This document shows, piece after piece, positions 1-10,346 of a stretch of DNA of 64,000 nt (position 1 is its first letter; each line of letters starts with the position of its first letter). The translations under genes and the position numbers were made by a program. The stretch lies in assembly GCF_910592395.1 (NCBI RefSeq), contig NC_088308.1:16877501-16941500 (forward strand), in the 5' to 3' direction. The notes beneath the pieces are model-generated. The model searched no databases. It had not been told where the DNA came from and saw only the letters and a program-made list of their open reading frames with translations. The DNA is from Lineus longissimus (taxonomy: Eukaryota; Nemertea; Pilidiophora; Heteronemertea; Lineidae).

Positions 1-253
1 TGTTTTACTCGAAGATCTACCCGTCAATTTTGTCAACTTGACGCAGCAGCCACGACTGTATCATGGGGCCAAGGTGCTAAACACAAGCATCACTGGCGGA
101 TGTCCATTCGGCCATTGTTTCCTTGATTTTGATGGTAAACTTCTACAGACTGTAGTATCAGCAAGAAAAGGAGGAAGGAGACGGAGTGTGTTTTCGTTAA
201 CTGGTATAAATAGCTACAAACCAGTTAGCGAGGATGAGTATTTTAATGAGTGA
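1..253 (+). CDS. Tandem orphan gene, copy A: 3' end of exon 2 (partial)
   Basis: This is the last 83 codons of exon 2 of the left-most array copy, cut by the window edge. The frame is open from base 2 to a TGA at 251-253. It aligns without gaps to the end of copy B (3174-3424). It carries the family's C-terminal features: the motif CPFGHCFLDFDG, an Arg/Lys-rich stretch (RKGGRRR), and the acidic end EDEYFNE. Unlike copies C and D, this tail is intact, so copy A may be functional, but the rest of the gene lies outside the window. I do not recognise the family, and no function can be assigned. Confidence 0.6.
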   Translation, partial: VLLEDLPVNFVNLTQQPRLYHGAKVLNTSITGGCPFGHCFLDFDGKLLQTVVSARKGGRRRSVFSLTGINSYKPVSEDEYFNE

Positions 254-2048
254 GCAACGTTAACAATAGCTTTTATCTAGCTGCTCAGGTGTACCTATGG
301 CGACATTGACATTGTTGACCTGTATATACATATAAAATCTATGCATCATCGGTACAATGCCCAAAGTCACATAACAGAACGTGGTTTGGCAATACAGTGT
401 GAAGTAATGTCTTGAGATGGATGTCGGACGGACAGGAGTTCAACTTTTTAAAGTGTTACATTCATCAGATATGAAGCAAAGATGATGATTCGGGCCGAGT
501 GAAAGGTCGTTATCCTGTCATTCAATAGATTTTACGGAATGCTGGGCTAATCCGGTCACAGTATCGAGCACCGACCGTTCTTCACGACCCAAAAAAGCTC
601 CACGTTTAGTAGTTGCTATTTGTTTGAAACGACTCCACCGGCTTCTATAATCTTTAAAATGCGTTTTTCTTTCGGACACAAAACGCTAGCGCTCTTTCTT
701 AGTTTGAGCATTAGGTAATTCATTCTTGACTCAAAAAATTGCATTAAAATAGCTTTTGCGCACGATGTTGTACGATCTACCTTGAGTATCACAACTCGTG
801 TGCAGGTAGCTAGATGCGGATGTATACAGCATATAAAAATGAGTCATGGTGGTTGATGCATAAAACGCCCTTGGTACAAATGGGCGCAAAAGTAAATGGT
901 CCACACCTCAAAATTTATTGAAAGAAAAGCAGAACACATCTAACATTGCCGACAAAACAGTAATTAACAGTAAATAACAGTTACATCGGGGATTAAGCAA
1001 CAGCTCAGCATGCAACATACTAAATCCATCGAGCGACTTTGAAGATTTCAGTTTCATTTAGCTACAGTAGAGCGCGTCACGTGTTTATCACGTGAAACGA
1101 CAACGAGGTCGTCAACCCGGATCGGTCTGTGTCAATGCAGTTAGTTTTATTTAGTGATACAGTTCTGCTGAAGGGGCGCGATGACATCTTCACGGGGAAA
1201 ATGAGGATTGACCCAGCATCCAAGGACGTGGTGATTGTTGGAGAATTCGGATCAAAGACCTCAGCTCTTGAAGTTTGACCTCTTAGGGAAGGCTCCAAAG
1301 AAGAAAATGGTGCAAACTTGAATGAAATATTTTACGTGTTTCCAGGTAACGGCTTCTTCAGGGACTTCGTATTATGGTTTCGAAGATGAGTCAAACATTG
1401 ATGTTATGGATTTTTGTAACATTATCTCGTGTGTCGTGCGTATGAAGACAAAACATGGTCATTTGTCGAGGGCAGAATGGATTTTCCTGCACCGAGGAAT
1501 GTAATGTCGCCCGAGGCCGGAGGCCGTGTGTGATATCACATGTCGATTAACTGATTGGTTCACTATATTATTTAATGGAACAGTCTCAAAAGGATATCAA
1601 TAAGATGCAACAAAATGAATCACCAATCAATTCATTAATTGTTTTTCGAAACTTCTTTATAGAATGTAGGCCAATCTCATTTCTAACATCCTTGATTAAA
1701 GTTGTTGCCGATATGACTTGCTGTGTTTCTTATCTTTACATAATGGTGCATTAAACAGCCTGATATATAACAACAAATATCTTCTGCAATTATTCCCTAG
1801 ATATAGCAGCCTAAGCCCAACAAAACATGATAATTCCACAATGAGCGGGTGAATCCAATTTTGTAAACGGATGAAATCGACAATGTGGCTACCGTTCATC
1901 AATAATCGATACAGTAGATAAAAACTGATTCAATCAATAATAAGTACAAAATGTAGAATAAGAGGTCTTTGGGCTTAACAGTTTGAATTTATAGGCATTG
2001 TTGCAATTTTAGCAGCTATTGTGATATGTTTTAATCCCATTCTCTCGA
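254..2048 (+). other. Inter-copy spacer A (duplicated in every array unit)
   Basis: This spacer lies between copies A and B and carries no inserted element, so it serves as the reference empty state for the other spacers. Several stretches read like protein and recur in the other units. One is at 528-650 (contains ECWANPVTVSSTDRSS, ends TAA). Another is at 1135-1278 (contains QLVLFSDTVLLKGRDD and DVVIVGEFGSK; frame broken here by a 2-nt loss relative to copy B's unit). A third is at 1346-1504, directly after a candidate acceptor TTTCCAG, starting VTASSGTSYYGFEDES and ending at TAA. I could not join these into one spliced reading frame. They may be decayed exons of a longer ancestral gene. Confidence 0.5.
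1750..1755 (+). other. Candidate poly(A) signal ATTAAA, array unit A
   Basis: ATTAAA sits in a block (…CAGCCTGATATATAACAAC) that is repeated in the other units, where the hexamer is the canonical AATAAA. It lies about 290 bp before the start codon of the next copy, so each unit may be a complete transcription unit ending here. There is no transcript evidence. Confidence 0.35.
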
Positions 2049-3424
2049 ATGGACAAAACATCACAGCTATACTATAGTATACTGATGTCAGTACTGCTTG
2101 TCATCCAACTTGGCAATGTTTCGATTGGCAATTATATAACGATGGATTCGTGCAACAAAGGACGTTCTCCCCTGGACTGCACGGTCTCCTGCATCCGACA
2201 ACATCAGCAGGAGTTCCATTGTCAACAACAAACGAACTCAACGGTGAAGGTAATCATTCGGAAACAGTGCGCCAATTGAAGTGTCATCCCTCGATATGCA
2301 TACGAACATTATCATTTCAAAGTCTCTCTGAGAGTTACTGCATTTAAACGTGAGAACGTGTGTGTGAGCGTTATTCTTACTTTATTTGCCCTTTGAATGA
2401 ATGTATATCCTTACCATTTCAGCAAGTGTTTCTTGATTATAACCTCAGCAGTTTTCGCTCTATGGCACGACCCTTAAAGATGCTGAATCGTTGGTCCGAT
2501 TCATTAGTATATTTGGGCTATAGTAAATTGTTTATCAACAGTTACGAGAAGAAAGTGATTTGCATTTTCATGTTGACAGCACACAGAGTCGTTATACTCT
2601 TGGAACATCAGTGGGCTTCGAACCTTAATTTACATGCTGGAGTGCATTATGTTGGTGGTAAAATGTTATTGTGGATACATTCTGTGAAGAAACACAAACG
2701 CGTCCTTTTCTACTGCATGATGGGACAACCTTGCTCTGGTGGCTTTCCGCTGCCGAAAGGCCGATGTAAGTACCGCAGAGACACCTCGTATACTGTCAGT
2801 ATAAATGACGACATGTGTGTCATTTACTGTCGTATTTCATATAAACCTTCGTCTCAGGAAATATTTGAAACATACATCTATAGCCTTAAGGCAACTTTTC
2901 GCACTCGATATTCCGTAAGGTTTGTCAAGTTTGGTCAGCCGGTCACTTTGAAAGATCTGGCAGGAAGAGCGCACCTGCGATGGCTCTCAGACAACGATTT
3001 TCTAATTTGGTCCTCCGATTCCTCTGTCCTTGTTCTATTTCGAAAGTGTTACAACTACCAGACTTTCAAAGTTAAAATCTCATTTAGTGAGAACTTTATT
3101 TTTAGTGATATCTTGTGGAATCGAAATCATGCGTCCCTTTTCATTGTTACGGGGTCACAAAGAATGGCTCATGTTTTACTCAAGGATTTACTCGTCAATT
3201 TTGTCAACTTGACGCAGCAACCACGACTGTATCATACGGCCAGGGTGCTAAATACAAGCATCACTGGCGGATGTCCATTCGGCCATTGTTTCCTTGATTT
3301 TGATGGTAATCTTCTACAGACTGTAGTATCAGCAAGAAAAGGAAGAAGGAGACGGAGGGTGTTTTCGTTAACTGGTATTAATAGCTACAAACCAGTTAGC
3401 GAGGATGAGTATTTTAATGAGTGA
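2049..3424 (+). CDS. Tandem orphan gene, copy B: intact two-exon gene, 400 aa predicted secreted protein
   Basis: This is the only complete, unbroken copy. Exon 1 (2049-2249, 67 codons) encodes a hydrophobic leader (residues 13-28, MSVLLVIQLGNVSIGN), then a short Cys-containing stretch with MDSCNKGRSPLDC and an NST sequon. The intron (2250-2422, 173 bp) runs from GTAATC to ATTTCAG in phase 0 and joins VK to QVFLDYN. Exon 2 (2423-3424) encodes 333 residues with many Cys. Alternating hydrophobic stretches, such as DNDFLIWS and SSVLVLFRKC, look beta-rich. The protein ends with a basic run (RKGRRRRR) and an acidic tail (EDEYFNE). Met-13 (2085) is an alternative start that would place the leader at the N-terminus. 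The signal peptide and sequons suggest secretion or surface display. A beta-propeller fold is only a guess, and I recognise no family. Confidence 0.7.
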
Positions 3425-3940
3425 GCAACGTGAAAAAGAGCTTTGATGTAGCTGCTCAGGTGTACCTATAGCGACACTGGCATTGTTGACCTGTATATAC
3501 ATATAAATCTAGTCATCATCGCTACAATGCCCAACGTCACATCACAGAACGTGGTTTGGCTATACAGTGTGAAGGTATGTCTTAAGATGGATGTCGGACG
3601 GACAGGAGTTTAACTTTTAAAAGTTGTACATTCATCAGATATGAAGCAAAGATGATGATTCGGGCCGAGTTGAAGGCCGTTATCCTGTCATTCAATAGAT
3701 CTTACAGAATGCTGGGCTAATCCGGTCACAGTATCGAGCACCGACCGTTCTTCACGATCAAAAAAAGCTCCACGTTTAGTAGTTGCTATTCGTTTGAGAC
3801 GACACCACCGGCTTCTATAATCTTTAAATGCGTTTTTCTTTCGGACACAAAAAAAACCCAGCGCTCTTCTTAGTTTGAGCATTAGGTAATTCGTTCTTAA
3901 TTTTTTAAAAATGCATTAATATGTAAAGAGCAATCTCTAG
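3425..3940 (+). other. Spacer B, proximal part
   Basis: This is homologous to spacer A 254-720. It contains the same protein-like segment (ECWANPV…), but a 1-nt deletion near 3827 (TTTAAATGCG instead of TTTAAAATGCG) shifts an alternative forward frame. No gene is called. The unit is interrupted at about 3920-3940, where the next element begins. Confidence 0.45.
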
Positions 3941-4841
3941 TGAACTCACACAACTGTTTGACATGGGGGAGCCCCCCAACCCCCCCCCCCCGTCCTTCTG
4001 ACATAATATATAGCCAGTACATTGGGGGAGTCCCCCAAACCCCCTCCCCGTTCTCTGAAAGTGACAGGTTTTAGTCATCAGTACATTGGGGGAAGGCCCC
4101 CCCCCCCCCCCCCCCCCCCATTGGACTCTAAAAATAGAATTCCTTGGAGACGATGAACAATAAGGCCCCATAAAGAAATAGTCCCCGCCCCGGTAGCTGT
4201 CTCATATCTGCTGGAAGAAGCAGCTATTTGTGGTGAAATAATAACTGAATGCATGTCATGACACCCAGGAGCTTTTTCTCATTTCTGAAACAGTTGCATG
4301 GTTGGAATGAATTTCCAAATCAGTCCGTCAAATCTCTATCCAAATGGAACATTATGACCACTCTATATTTGTGCAGTAGTGTTAAAACTGACATTTTTGA
4401 AGTGAAGTACGTAAATCGAGAAGAAGAGGACGTTTACTTCGTCTGCAATGAAATGTCACAACTGTCTCCGCCGACGTTGTTGTCCTGTATGTTCTAGCAG
4501 ACGATTTTTAGATACATGATGTCCCACACCCGCACTTCAGGACAGTGGCGCCGGTGTGAATAAATCTACTTGCGTGAATGGTCAATGGCTCATGACGTCA
4601 TGAAATAATTGCGTCACGAGGAAGGAAACAATGGGAATCATGGTAACTGTGGTTGCGGTGCGTCGTGAAAGCAGGATCGGCAAGCGCGGCCCGTATGGAA
4701 TGCGACAAACTGTACCGGAACCAGAATTGTCATGGGTCTGCACAATTTTTTTCAGATTCGATGGACATGATGGATATATGAATTTTGTTTACACTTTATA
4801 CACATACGTAACCATTACACTCACTACGTTGTGTGAGTTCA
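3941..4841. mobile_element. ~0.9-kb TIR element inserted in spacer B
   Basis: The ends form a perfect 14-bp inverted repeat, TGAACTCACACAAC at 3941-3954 and its complement at 4828-4841. Spacers A, C and D run straight across this point (TGCATTAAAATAGC…), so the segment is an insertion specific to this unit. About 20 extra bases at 3920-3940 are also absent from the other spacers, so the true left end may lie slightly outside the repeat. No transposase frame was recognised. The element holds long poly-C tracts. It is probably a non-autonomous DNA transposon. Confidence 0.6.
3964..4120. repeat. Low-complexity C-tract repeat with diverged copies of a short unit
   Basis: At least two diverged copies of a motif like AGTACATTGGGGGA are each followed by C-runs, the longest near 4097-4119. 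This is low-complexity sequence inside the 3941-4841 element, and an apparent minus-strand reading frame across it is only poly-Gly and poly-Pro. Homopolymer length may be unreliable. Confidence 0.7.
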
Positions 4842-5280
4842 AATAACTTTTGCGTACGATGTTGTACGACCTACCTTGAGTATCACAACTCGTGTGCAGG
4901 TAGCTACATGCGGATGTATACAGCATTGAAAAATGAGTCCTGGTGGTTGATGCATAAAACGTCCTTGGTACATATGGGCGCAAAGGTAAATGATCAACAA
5001 CTCAAAATACATTGAATGAAATGCAGAACACGTCTAACATTGCCAACAAAACAGTAATTAACAATCACACCGGGGATTAAGCAACAGCTCAGCATGCAAC
5101 ATACTAAATCCATCGAGCGACTTCGAAGATTTCAGTTTCCTTTAGCCACAGTAGATAGCGCCACGGGTCTATCACGAGATACGACAACGAGGTCGTCAAC
5201 CCGGATCGGCCTGAGTATATGCAGTTAGTTTTATTTAGTGATACAGTTCTGCTCAAGGGGCGCGATGACATCTTCACGGG
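4842..5280 (+). other. Spacer B, middle part
   Basis: This is homologous to spacer A 758-1196. At 5210-5280 it carries the start of the segment QLVLFSDTVLLKGRDDIFTG, which is cut by the MITE insertion at 5281. Here the in-frame codon just upstream is AGA, where units A and D have TGA. Confidence 0.45.
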
Positions 5281-5694
5281 AGGCAAGACCACAATTGATT
5301 TTTTAAGCCTTTCAGCAGTTAAATTGTCAATGTTTGACCGCGACGCATCAAATACTGCGTTCGGTTGTGAATCTGAAATTTAGATTATGTTATTCCGGAC
5401 AGTCGAGCAAGTAAATGGTGAAAAATAAACTGGTGATTGACCACGGAAATTTTTTGATAATCGACAAATTAGACAGACTTTGATATTTCCACTCTTTTCA
5501 GCCAACTATTACCCAATTAGCAAAATTCGAAATTAATTTTTTCATCAAATAATTTCTTTATATCTGTAGACTTGCCACAGGAAATATTTTTTCAATACCT
5601 CTCAAAATATGTACTTGAGAGTTAAAAACATGCACTCGTCTAATTGATAGGCCTCGACCCTCCAACCTATGAATATTCATTAGTGGTCTTGTCT
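5281..5694. mobile_element. 414-bp MITE with 7-bp target-site duplication
   Basis: The element starts AGGCAAGACCAC and ends GTGGTCTTGTCT, a 12-bp terminal inverted repeat with one mismatch. It is flanked by TCACGGG at 5274-5280 and 5694-5700 (the T at 5694 is shared with the element end). The empty site survives in unit A as CTTCACGGGGAAAATGAGG near 1190-1208. The interior is AT-rich without a reading frame. It splits the conserved protein-like segment at the codons for IFTG. The superfamily is uncertain. Confidence 0.8.
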
Positions 5695-6374
5695 CACGGG
5701 GATAATGAGGATTGACCCAGCATCCAAGGACGTGGTGATTGTTGGGGAATTCGGATCCAAGATCTCAGCTCTGTTGAAGTTTGACCTCTTAGGGAAGGCT
5801 CCAAAGAGGAAAAGGGTGCAAACTTTAATGAAATATTTTACGTGTTTCCAAGTAACGGCTTCTTCAGGGACTTCGTATTAACGTTTCAAAGATGAGTCAA
5901 ACATTGATGTTATGGATTTTTGTGACATTATCTCGTGTGTCGTGCGTATGAAGACAAAACATTGTCATTTGTCGAGGGCAGAATGGATTTTCCTGCACCG
6001 AGGAATATAATGTCGCTCGAGGCCGGAGGCCGTGTGTGATTTCACATGTCGATAAACTGATTGGATCACTATATTATTTAATGGAACAGCCTCAAAAGGA
6101 TATTAATAAGATGCAACGAAATGAATCACCAATCAATTCATTAATTGTTGTTCGGAACTTCTTTATAGAATGTAGGCCAATCTCATTTCTAACATCCTTG
6201 ATTAAAGTTGTTGCCGATATGACTTGCAGTGTTTCTTATCGTTACATAATGGTGCAATAAACAGCCTGATATATAACAACAAATATCTTCTGCAATTATT
6301 CCCTAGATAAAGCAGGCTAAGGCCAACAAAACATGATAATTCCACAATGAGCGAGCGAGTCTAATTTTAAATGG
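5695..6374 (+). other. Spacer B, distal part, with degraded exon-like segment
   Basis: This is homologous to spacer A about 1197-1870. It continues the open segment (DVVIVGEFGSK, LLKFDLLGKAPKRKR) with the frame restored relative to unit A. The following VTASSGTSY segment is dead here: the candidate acceptor CCAG is CCAA, and TATTAA gives a stop. This matters because the main two-exon frame of copy B is nevertheless intact. Confidence 0.45.
6256..6261 (+). other. Candidate poly(A) signal AATAAA, array unit B
   Basis: AATAAA is followed by the conserved CAGCCTGATATATAACAAC block. It is the counterpart of ATTAAA in unit A and AATAAA in unit C, and would end a copy-B transcript with a 3' region of about 2.8 kb including insertions. 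Confidence 0.35.
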
Positions 6375-7825
6375 AACGGCCAGGGGCCATTGTGCTCACC
6401 GTATACATCTTTTAGTAGGCACGACCATGCTTAGTTTACAGGTGAATATGGTGAACACAATCAGGCATGAAGACTTTTTTTAGATGTGTATTGATGTCAA
6501 GTAATAAGACAGGGCATTATATATAAGTTTATGATCCAACCAATAATTGTCTATGACATCAACAATATCAATATCGTGTGATTGCTAAGAGTCCCTGCAA
6601 TAAAAATTTCATCGAAAAAAAGTCATTAATAAGCGAGATATTGCACGTCCTACATTTTCAGTTTTGACCCCCTGGTGGCCAAATCAAGAATCAGATCAGG
6701 CCAAAATTCGGTGTCAGAGATTATCTGATGTAGGGGGTTACATGTACCAACTTTCAAGTTCATAGCTTCAGCAGTTAAGAAACGTGCCATAGTTACACTC
6801 TAACGGCCAATTTACTCCATTTGACCTCTGTGACCTAGAAAAGGAGGTCAAATCCAAAAATCGTAGGACATGTGGTGTATCTTTGCTAGAAGTCCCTGCC
6901 ATAAAAAATTTATCGAAAACAATTCACTCAAATAAGCAAGATATTGCACTTCTTACTTTTTCCATTATGGCCCCCTGGTGGCCGAATTAAGAATCAAATC
7001 GGGCCAAAATTCGGCATCAGAGGTGATCTGATGTAGGGGGTTATATGCACCAAGTTTCAAGTTCATAGCTTTAATGGTTAAGAAACGTGCCATAGTTTAC
7101 ACTCTAACGGCCAATTTACGCCATATGACCTCTGTGACCTTGAAAAGTAGGTCAAATTAAAAACCCGTAAGATATGTGATGTATTCTTCCTAAGAGTACC
7201 TACCATAAAAATTTTATCGAAAACAAGTCACTTATAAGCGAGATATCACACTTTTTAGATTTCCACTTTTGGCCCCCTGGTGGCAAAGTTGAAAATCAGA
7301 TCAACCTGAAATTCAGCACCAGAGGCTATGTGATATAGGGGTTATATGTACCAAGTTTCAAGTTCATAGCTTTAGTGGTTAAGAAACGTGCCATAGTTTA
7401 CACTCTAACGGCCAATTTACGCCATATGACCTCTGTGACCTTTAAAAGTAGGTCAAAATAAAAACCCGTATTAAACAAGATGTATATTTGGTATGAGTAC
7501 CTACAACAAAAGTTTCATCGAAAACAAGTCACTATTGAGCGAGATATCACACTTTTTAAGTTTTGAGTTTAGGCCCGCTGGTGGCCAAGTCAATAACCAG
7601 ACCGGACCGAAATTCAGCAACAAAGGTCATTTGACCTAGGGGGTCATTTGCTCAAAGTTTAAAGTTCATAGCATTAGGGGTTAAGAAACGTGCCACTGTT
7701 TTTGAAATAGGATACGACGACGGACGACGGACGACGGACGACGGACGACCGACGACGGACGACGGACGACGACGACGGACGACGGACACTGCGGTATTAC
7801 ATAGACTCCCCTACGGTGAGCCAAA
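6375..7825. repeat. ~1.45-kb insertion built of a ~302-bp tandem repeat
   Basis: The same 17-bp phrase (TAAGAAACGTGCCATAG or near) recurs at 6776, 7079, 7380 and 7682, a period of 301-303 bp. The first unit is partial (from about 6540). Each unit contains TGACCTCTGTGACCT and CCCCTGGTGGCC. The block ends in a GACGGAC-type microsatellite and is bounded by GCTCACCGTA (6394-6403) and its complement (7812-7821). The other units show the uninterrupted site. No gene is present. It looks like a dispersed repeat family with internal satellite structure. Confidence 0.75.
7714..7788. repeat. GACGGAC-type heptamer microsatellite
   Basis: This is about ten near-perfect heptamers built from GACGGAC/GACGACG at the right end of the 302-bp repeat block. 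The minus-strand reading frame over it is a repeat artefact (repeated VVRRPSS). Confidence 0.85.
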
Positions 7826-7977
7826 AAGGATGAAATCGACAATGTAGATAAAAACTGATTCAATCAATAATAAGTACAAAATGTAGAATAAGAGGTCTTT
7901 GGCCTTAACACTTTGGATTTATAGACATTGTTGCCATTTTAGTAGCTATTACGATATGTTTTAATCCCATCCTCTCG
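7826..7977 (+). promoter_or_regulatory. Displaced upstream region of copy C
   Basis: This is homologous to 1900-2048, the sequence immediately before the copy B start codon. It includes GATTTATAGACATTG at about 7913-7927, a weak TATA-like sequence shared with copy B. In copy C the segment has been pushed about 1 kb away from the start codon by the foldback element. Its role as a promoter is inferred only from position and duplication. Confidence 0.35.
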
Positions 7978-8964
7978 TATGGCAAGCCAAAGCGGAATTT
8001 ATTCAAGACTTTAGAATTACCATTCAAGAAGTTAAATATAAGTTCAAGAAGGAAATATATGTTCAAGACTAAAATACGTTCAACCTTGAATCAAATGTTT
8101 TCAACCTTGAATAAAATATGTTCAACCTTGAATAAAATATGTTCAACCTTGAATAAAATATGTCCAACCTTGAACAAAATATATTCAACCTTGAACAAAA
8201 TATATTCAAGACTCACGTGACCATATTCAAGACGCACGTGACCACAAAATTGATGACGTAGTTGCTCATGTTTTGATGCTTTACGGACTTTCCCGAACCC
8301 GCGTCCAGACTTTCCCGAACCCATGGTACTTGTGTTGCGTTTCGGAGCTCGAATTGTTCGCACGAGGTTTTGACACATGGTTGTACACGTACCTAGCCGC
8401 CTACACCTGACATGTACTGTAATCCTACACATCATGACATGGATGCCGAGTGAATGTCAGAGTCGATACATGTTTCACAGACATATCAGGCAAATTATAG
8501 GTTCAAAATGCGCAATGCCTCTCACCTTTCATTCTTAAGGCCGACACCACTGTATCGGATTCTCGTTGTCTTTTGACATGTTTGAGTGTTTAGGCTATAC
8601 AGGCAATCAATCATGTCGTGAAACAGAACGCATCAGAAGTACCACAGATTCTACGCTCTACGTCATCAATTTTGTGGTCACGTGCGTCTTGAATATGGTC
8701 ACGTGAGTCTTGAATATGGTCACGTGAGTCTTGAATATATTTTGTTCAAGGTTGAATATATATTTTGTTCAAGGTTGGACATATTTTATTCAAGGTTGAA
8801 CATATTTTATTCAAGGTTGAACATATTTTATTTAGGGTTGAAAACATTTGATTCAAGGTTGAACATATTTTAGTCTTGAACATATATTTCCTTCTTGAAC
8901 TTATATTTAACTTCTTGAATGGTAATTCTAAAGTCTTGAATAAATTCCGCTTTGGCTTGCCATA
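7978..8964. mobile_element. 987-bp foldback element with long inverted-repeat arms and 6-bp target duplication
   Basis: The element begins TATGGCAAGCCAAAGCGG and ends with the exact complement. The arms (about 7978-8262 and 8657-8964) mirror each other at high identity. Each arm contains four to six copies of a ~21-bp unit (TTCAACCTTGAATAAAATATG) and CACGTG-containing ends (CTCACGTGACC). A loop of about 394 bp joins them. CTCTCG is duplicated at 7972-7977 and 8965-8970, and copy B gives the empty site (CATTCTCTCGAATGG). No protein-coding capacity was found: apparent frames are translations of the 21-bp repeat. The element ends 7 bp before the copy C start codon. Confidence 0.9.
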
Positions 8965-8971
8965 CTCTCGA

Positions 8972-10219
8972 ATGGACAAAACATCACAGCTATACTATAG
9001 TGTACTGATGTCAGTACTGCTTGTCATCCATCTTTGCAATATTTCGATTGCCAATGATATAACGATGGATTGGTGCACCAAAGGACGTTCTCCCCTGGAC
9101 TGCACGGTCTCCAGTATCCGACAACATCAGCAGGAGTTCCATTGTCAACAACAAACGAACTCAACGGTGAAGGTAATCATTCGGAAACAGTGCGCCAATT
9201 GAAGTGTCATCCCTCGATATGCATACGAACATTATCATTTCAAAGTCTCTCTGATAGTTACTGCATTTAAACGTGAGAACGTGTGTGTGAGCGATATTCT
9301 TACTTTATTTTCCCTTTGAATGAATGTATCCTTACCATTTCAGCAAGTGTTTCTTGATTATAACCTCAGAAGTTTTCACTCGATGGCACGACCGTTAAAG
9401 ATGCTGAATCGTTGGTCTAATTCATTAGTATATTTGGGCTATAGTCAAGTGTTTATCAACAGTTACGAGAAGAACACGATTTGCATTTTCATGTTGACAG
9501 CACACAGAGTCGTTATACTCTTGGAACATCGGTGGGCTTGGAACCTTGATTTACATGCTGGAATGCATTATGTTGGTGGTATAATGTTATTGTGGATACA
9601 TTCTGCGAAGAAAAATGTTCACTTCCTTTTCCTGTGCAGGATGAGACTACCTTGCTCTGGTGGCTTTCCGCTGCCGAAAGGCCGATGTAAGTACCGCAGA
9701 GACACCTCGTATACTGTCAGTATAAATGACGACATGTGTGTCATTTACTGTCGTATTTCATATGTACTTTCGCCTCAGCAAATATTTGAAACATATATTT
9801 ATAGCCTTGAGGCAACATTTCGCCCTCGATATTCCGTAAGGTTTGTCAAGTTTGGCCAGCCGGTCACTTTAAAAGACATGGCAGGAAGAGCACATCTGCG
9901 ATGGCTCTCAGATAACGATTTTCTCATTTGGTCCGACGATTCCTCTGTCCTTGTTATATTTCGAAAGTGTTACAAATACCAGCCTTTCAATGTTAAAATC
10001 TCACTAAGTGAGAACTTTATGTTTAGTGATATCTTGTGGAATCGAAATCATGCATCCCTATTGATGGTCACGGGGTCACAAAGAATGGCTCCTGTTTTAC
10101 TCAAAGATTTACTCGTCAATTTTGTCAATTTGACGCAGCAGCCACGACTGTATCATACGGCCAAGGTGCTAAATACAAGCATCACTGGCGAATGTCCATT
10201 CGGCAATTGTTTTCCTTGA
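8972..10219 (+). CDS. Tandem orphan gene, copy C: two exons, C-terminus truncated by frameshift (358 aa)
   Basis: Exon 1 (8972-9172) matches copy B codon for codon apart from substitutions (for example one Cys lost: TVSCIR to TVSSIR). The intron (9173-9343, 171 bp) has the same GTAATC…TTTCAG borders in phase 0. Exon 2 runs from 9344 and stays in frame until an extra T in the T-run at 10210-10213. The frame then stops at 10217-10219 after GECPFGNCFP. The lost tail is still readable in another frame to TGA at 10344-10346. The protein would lack the last ~43 residues, including the basic and acidic C-terminal motifs. The start codon is preceded directly by the foldback element, so normal transcription is doubtful. 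It is either a recent pseudogene or a shortened allele. Confidence 0.55.
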
Positions 10220-10346
10220 TTTTGATGGTAAACTTCTACAGACTGTAGTATCAGCAAGAAAAGCAGGAAGGAGACGGAGGGTGTTTTCGTTAACTGGTAT
10301 AAATAGCTACAAACCAGTTAGCGAGGATGAGTATTTTAATGAGTGA

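Noticed and set aside
2049-3424. Assignment of the tandem gene to CatSper auxiliary subunits or another beta-propeller family
   Set aside because: The resemblance was only to strand-like hydrophobic patterns and a CPF motif. No alignable signature was found, so the gene is left unnamed.
8091-8979. Open frames on both strands (8091-8435, 8682-8873, 8746-8979)
   Set aside because: They translate the 21-bp repeats of the foldback arms and mirror each other. Only the 8972 start of copy C is kept.
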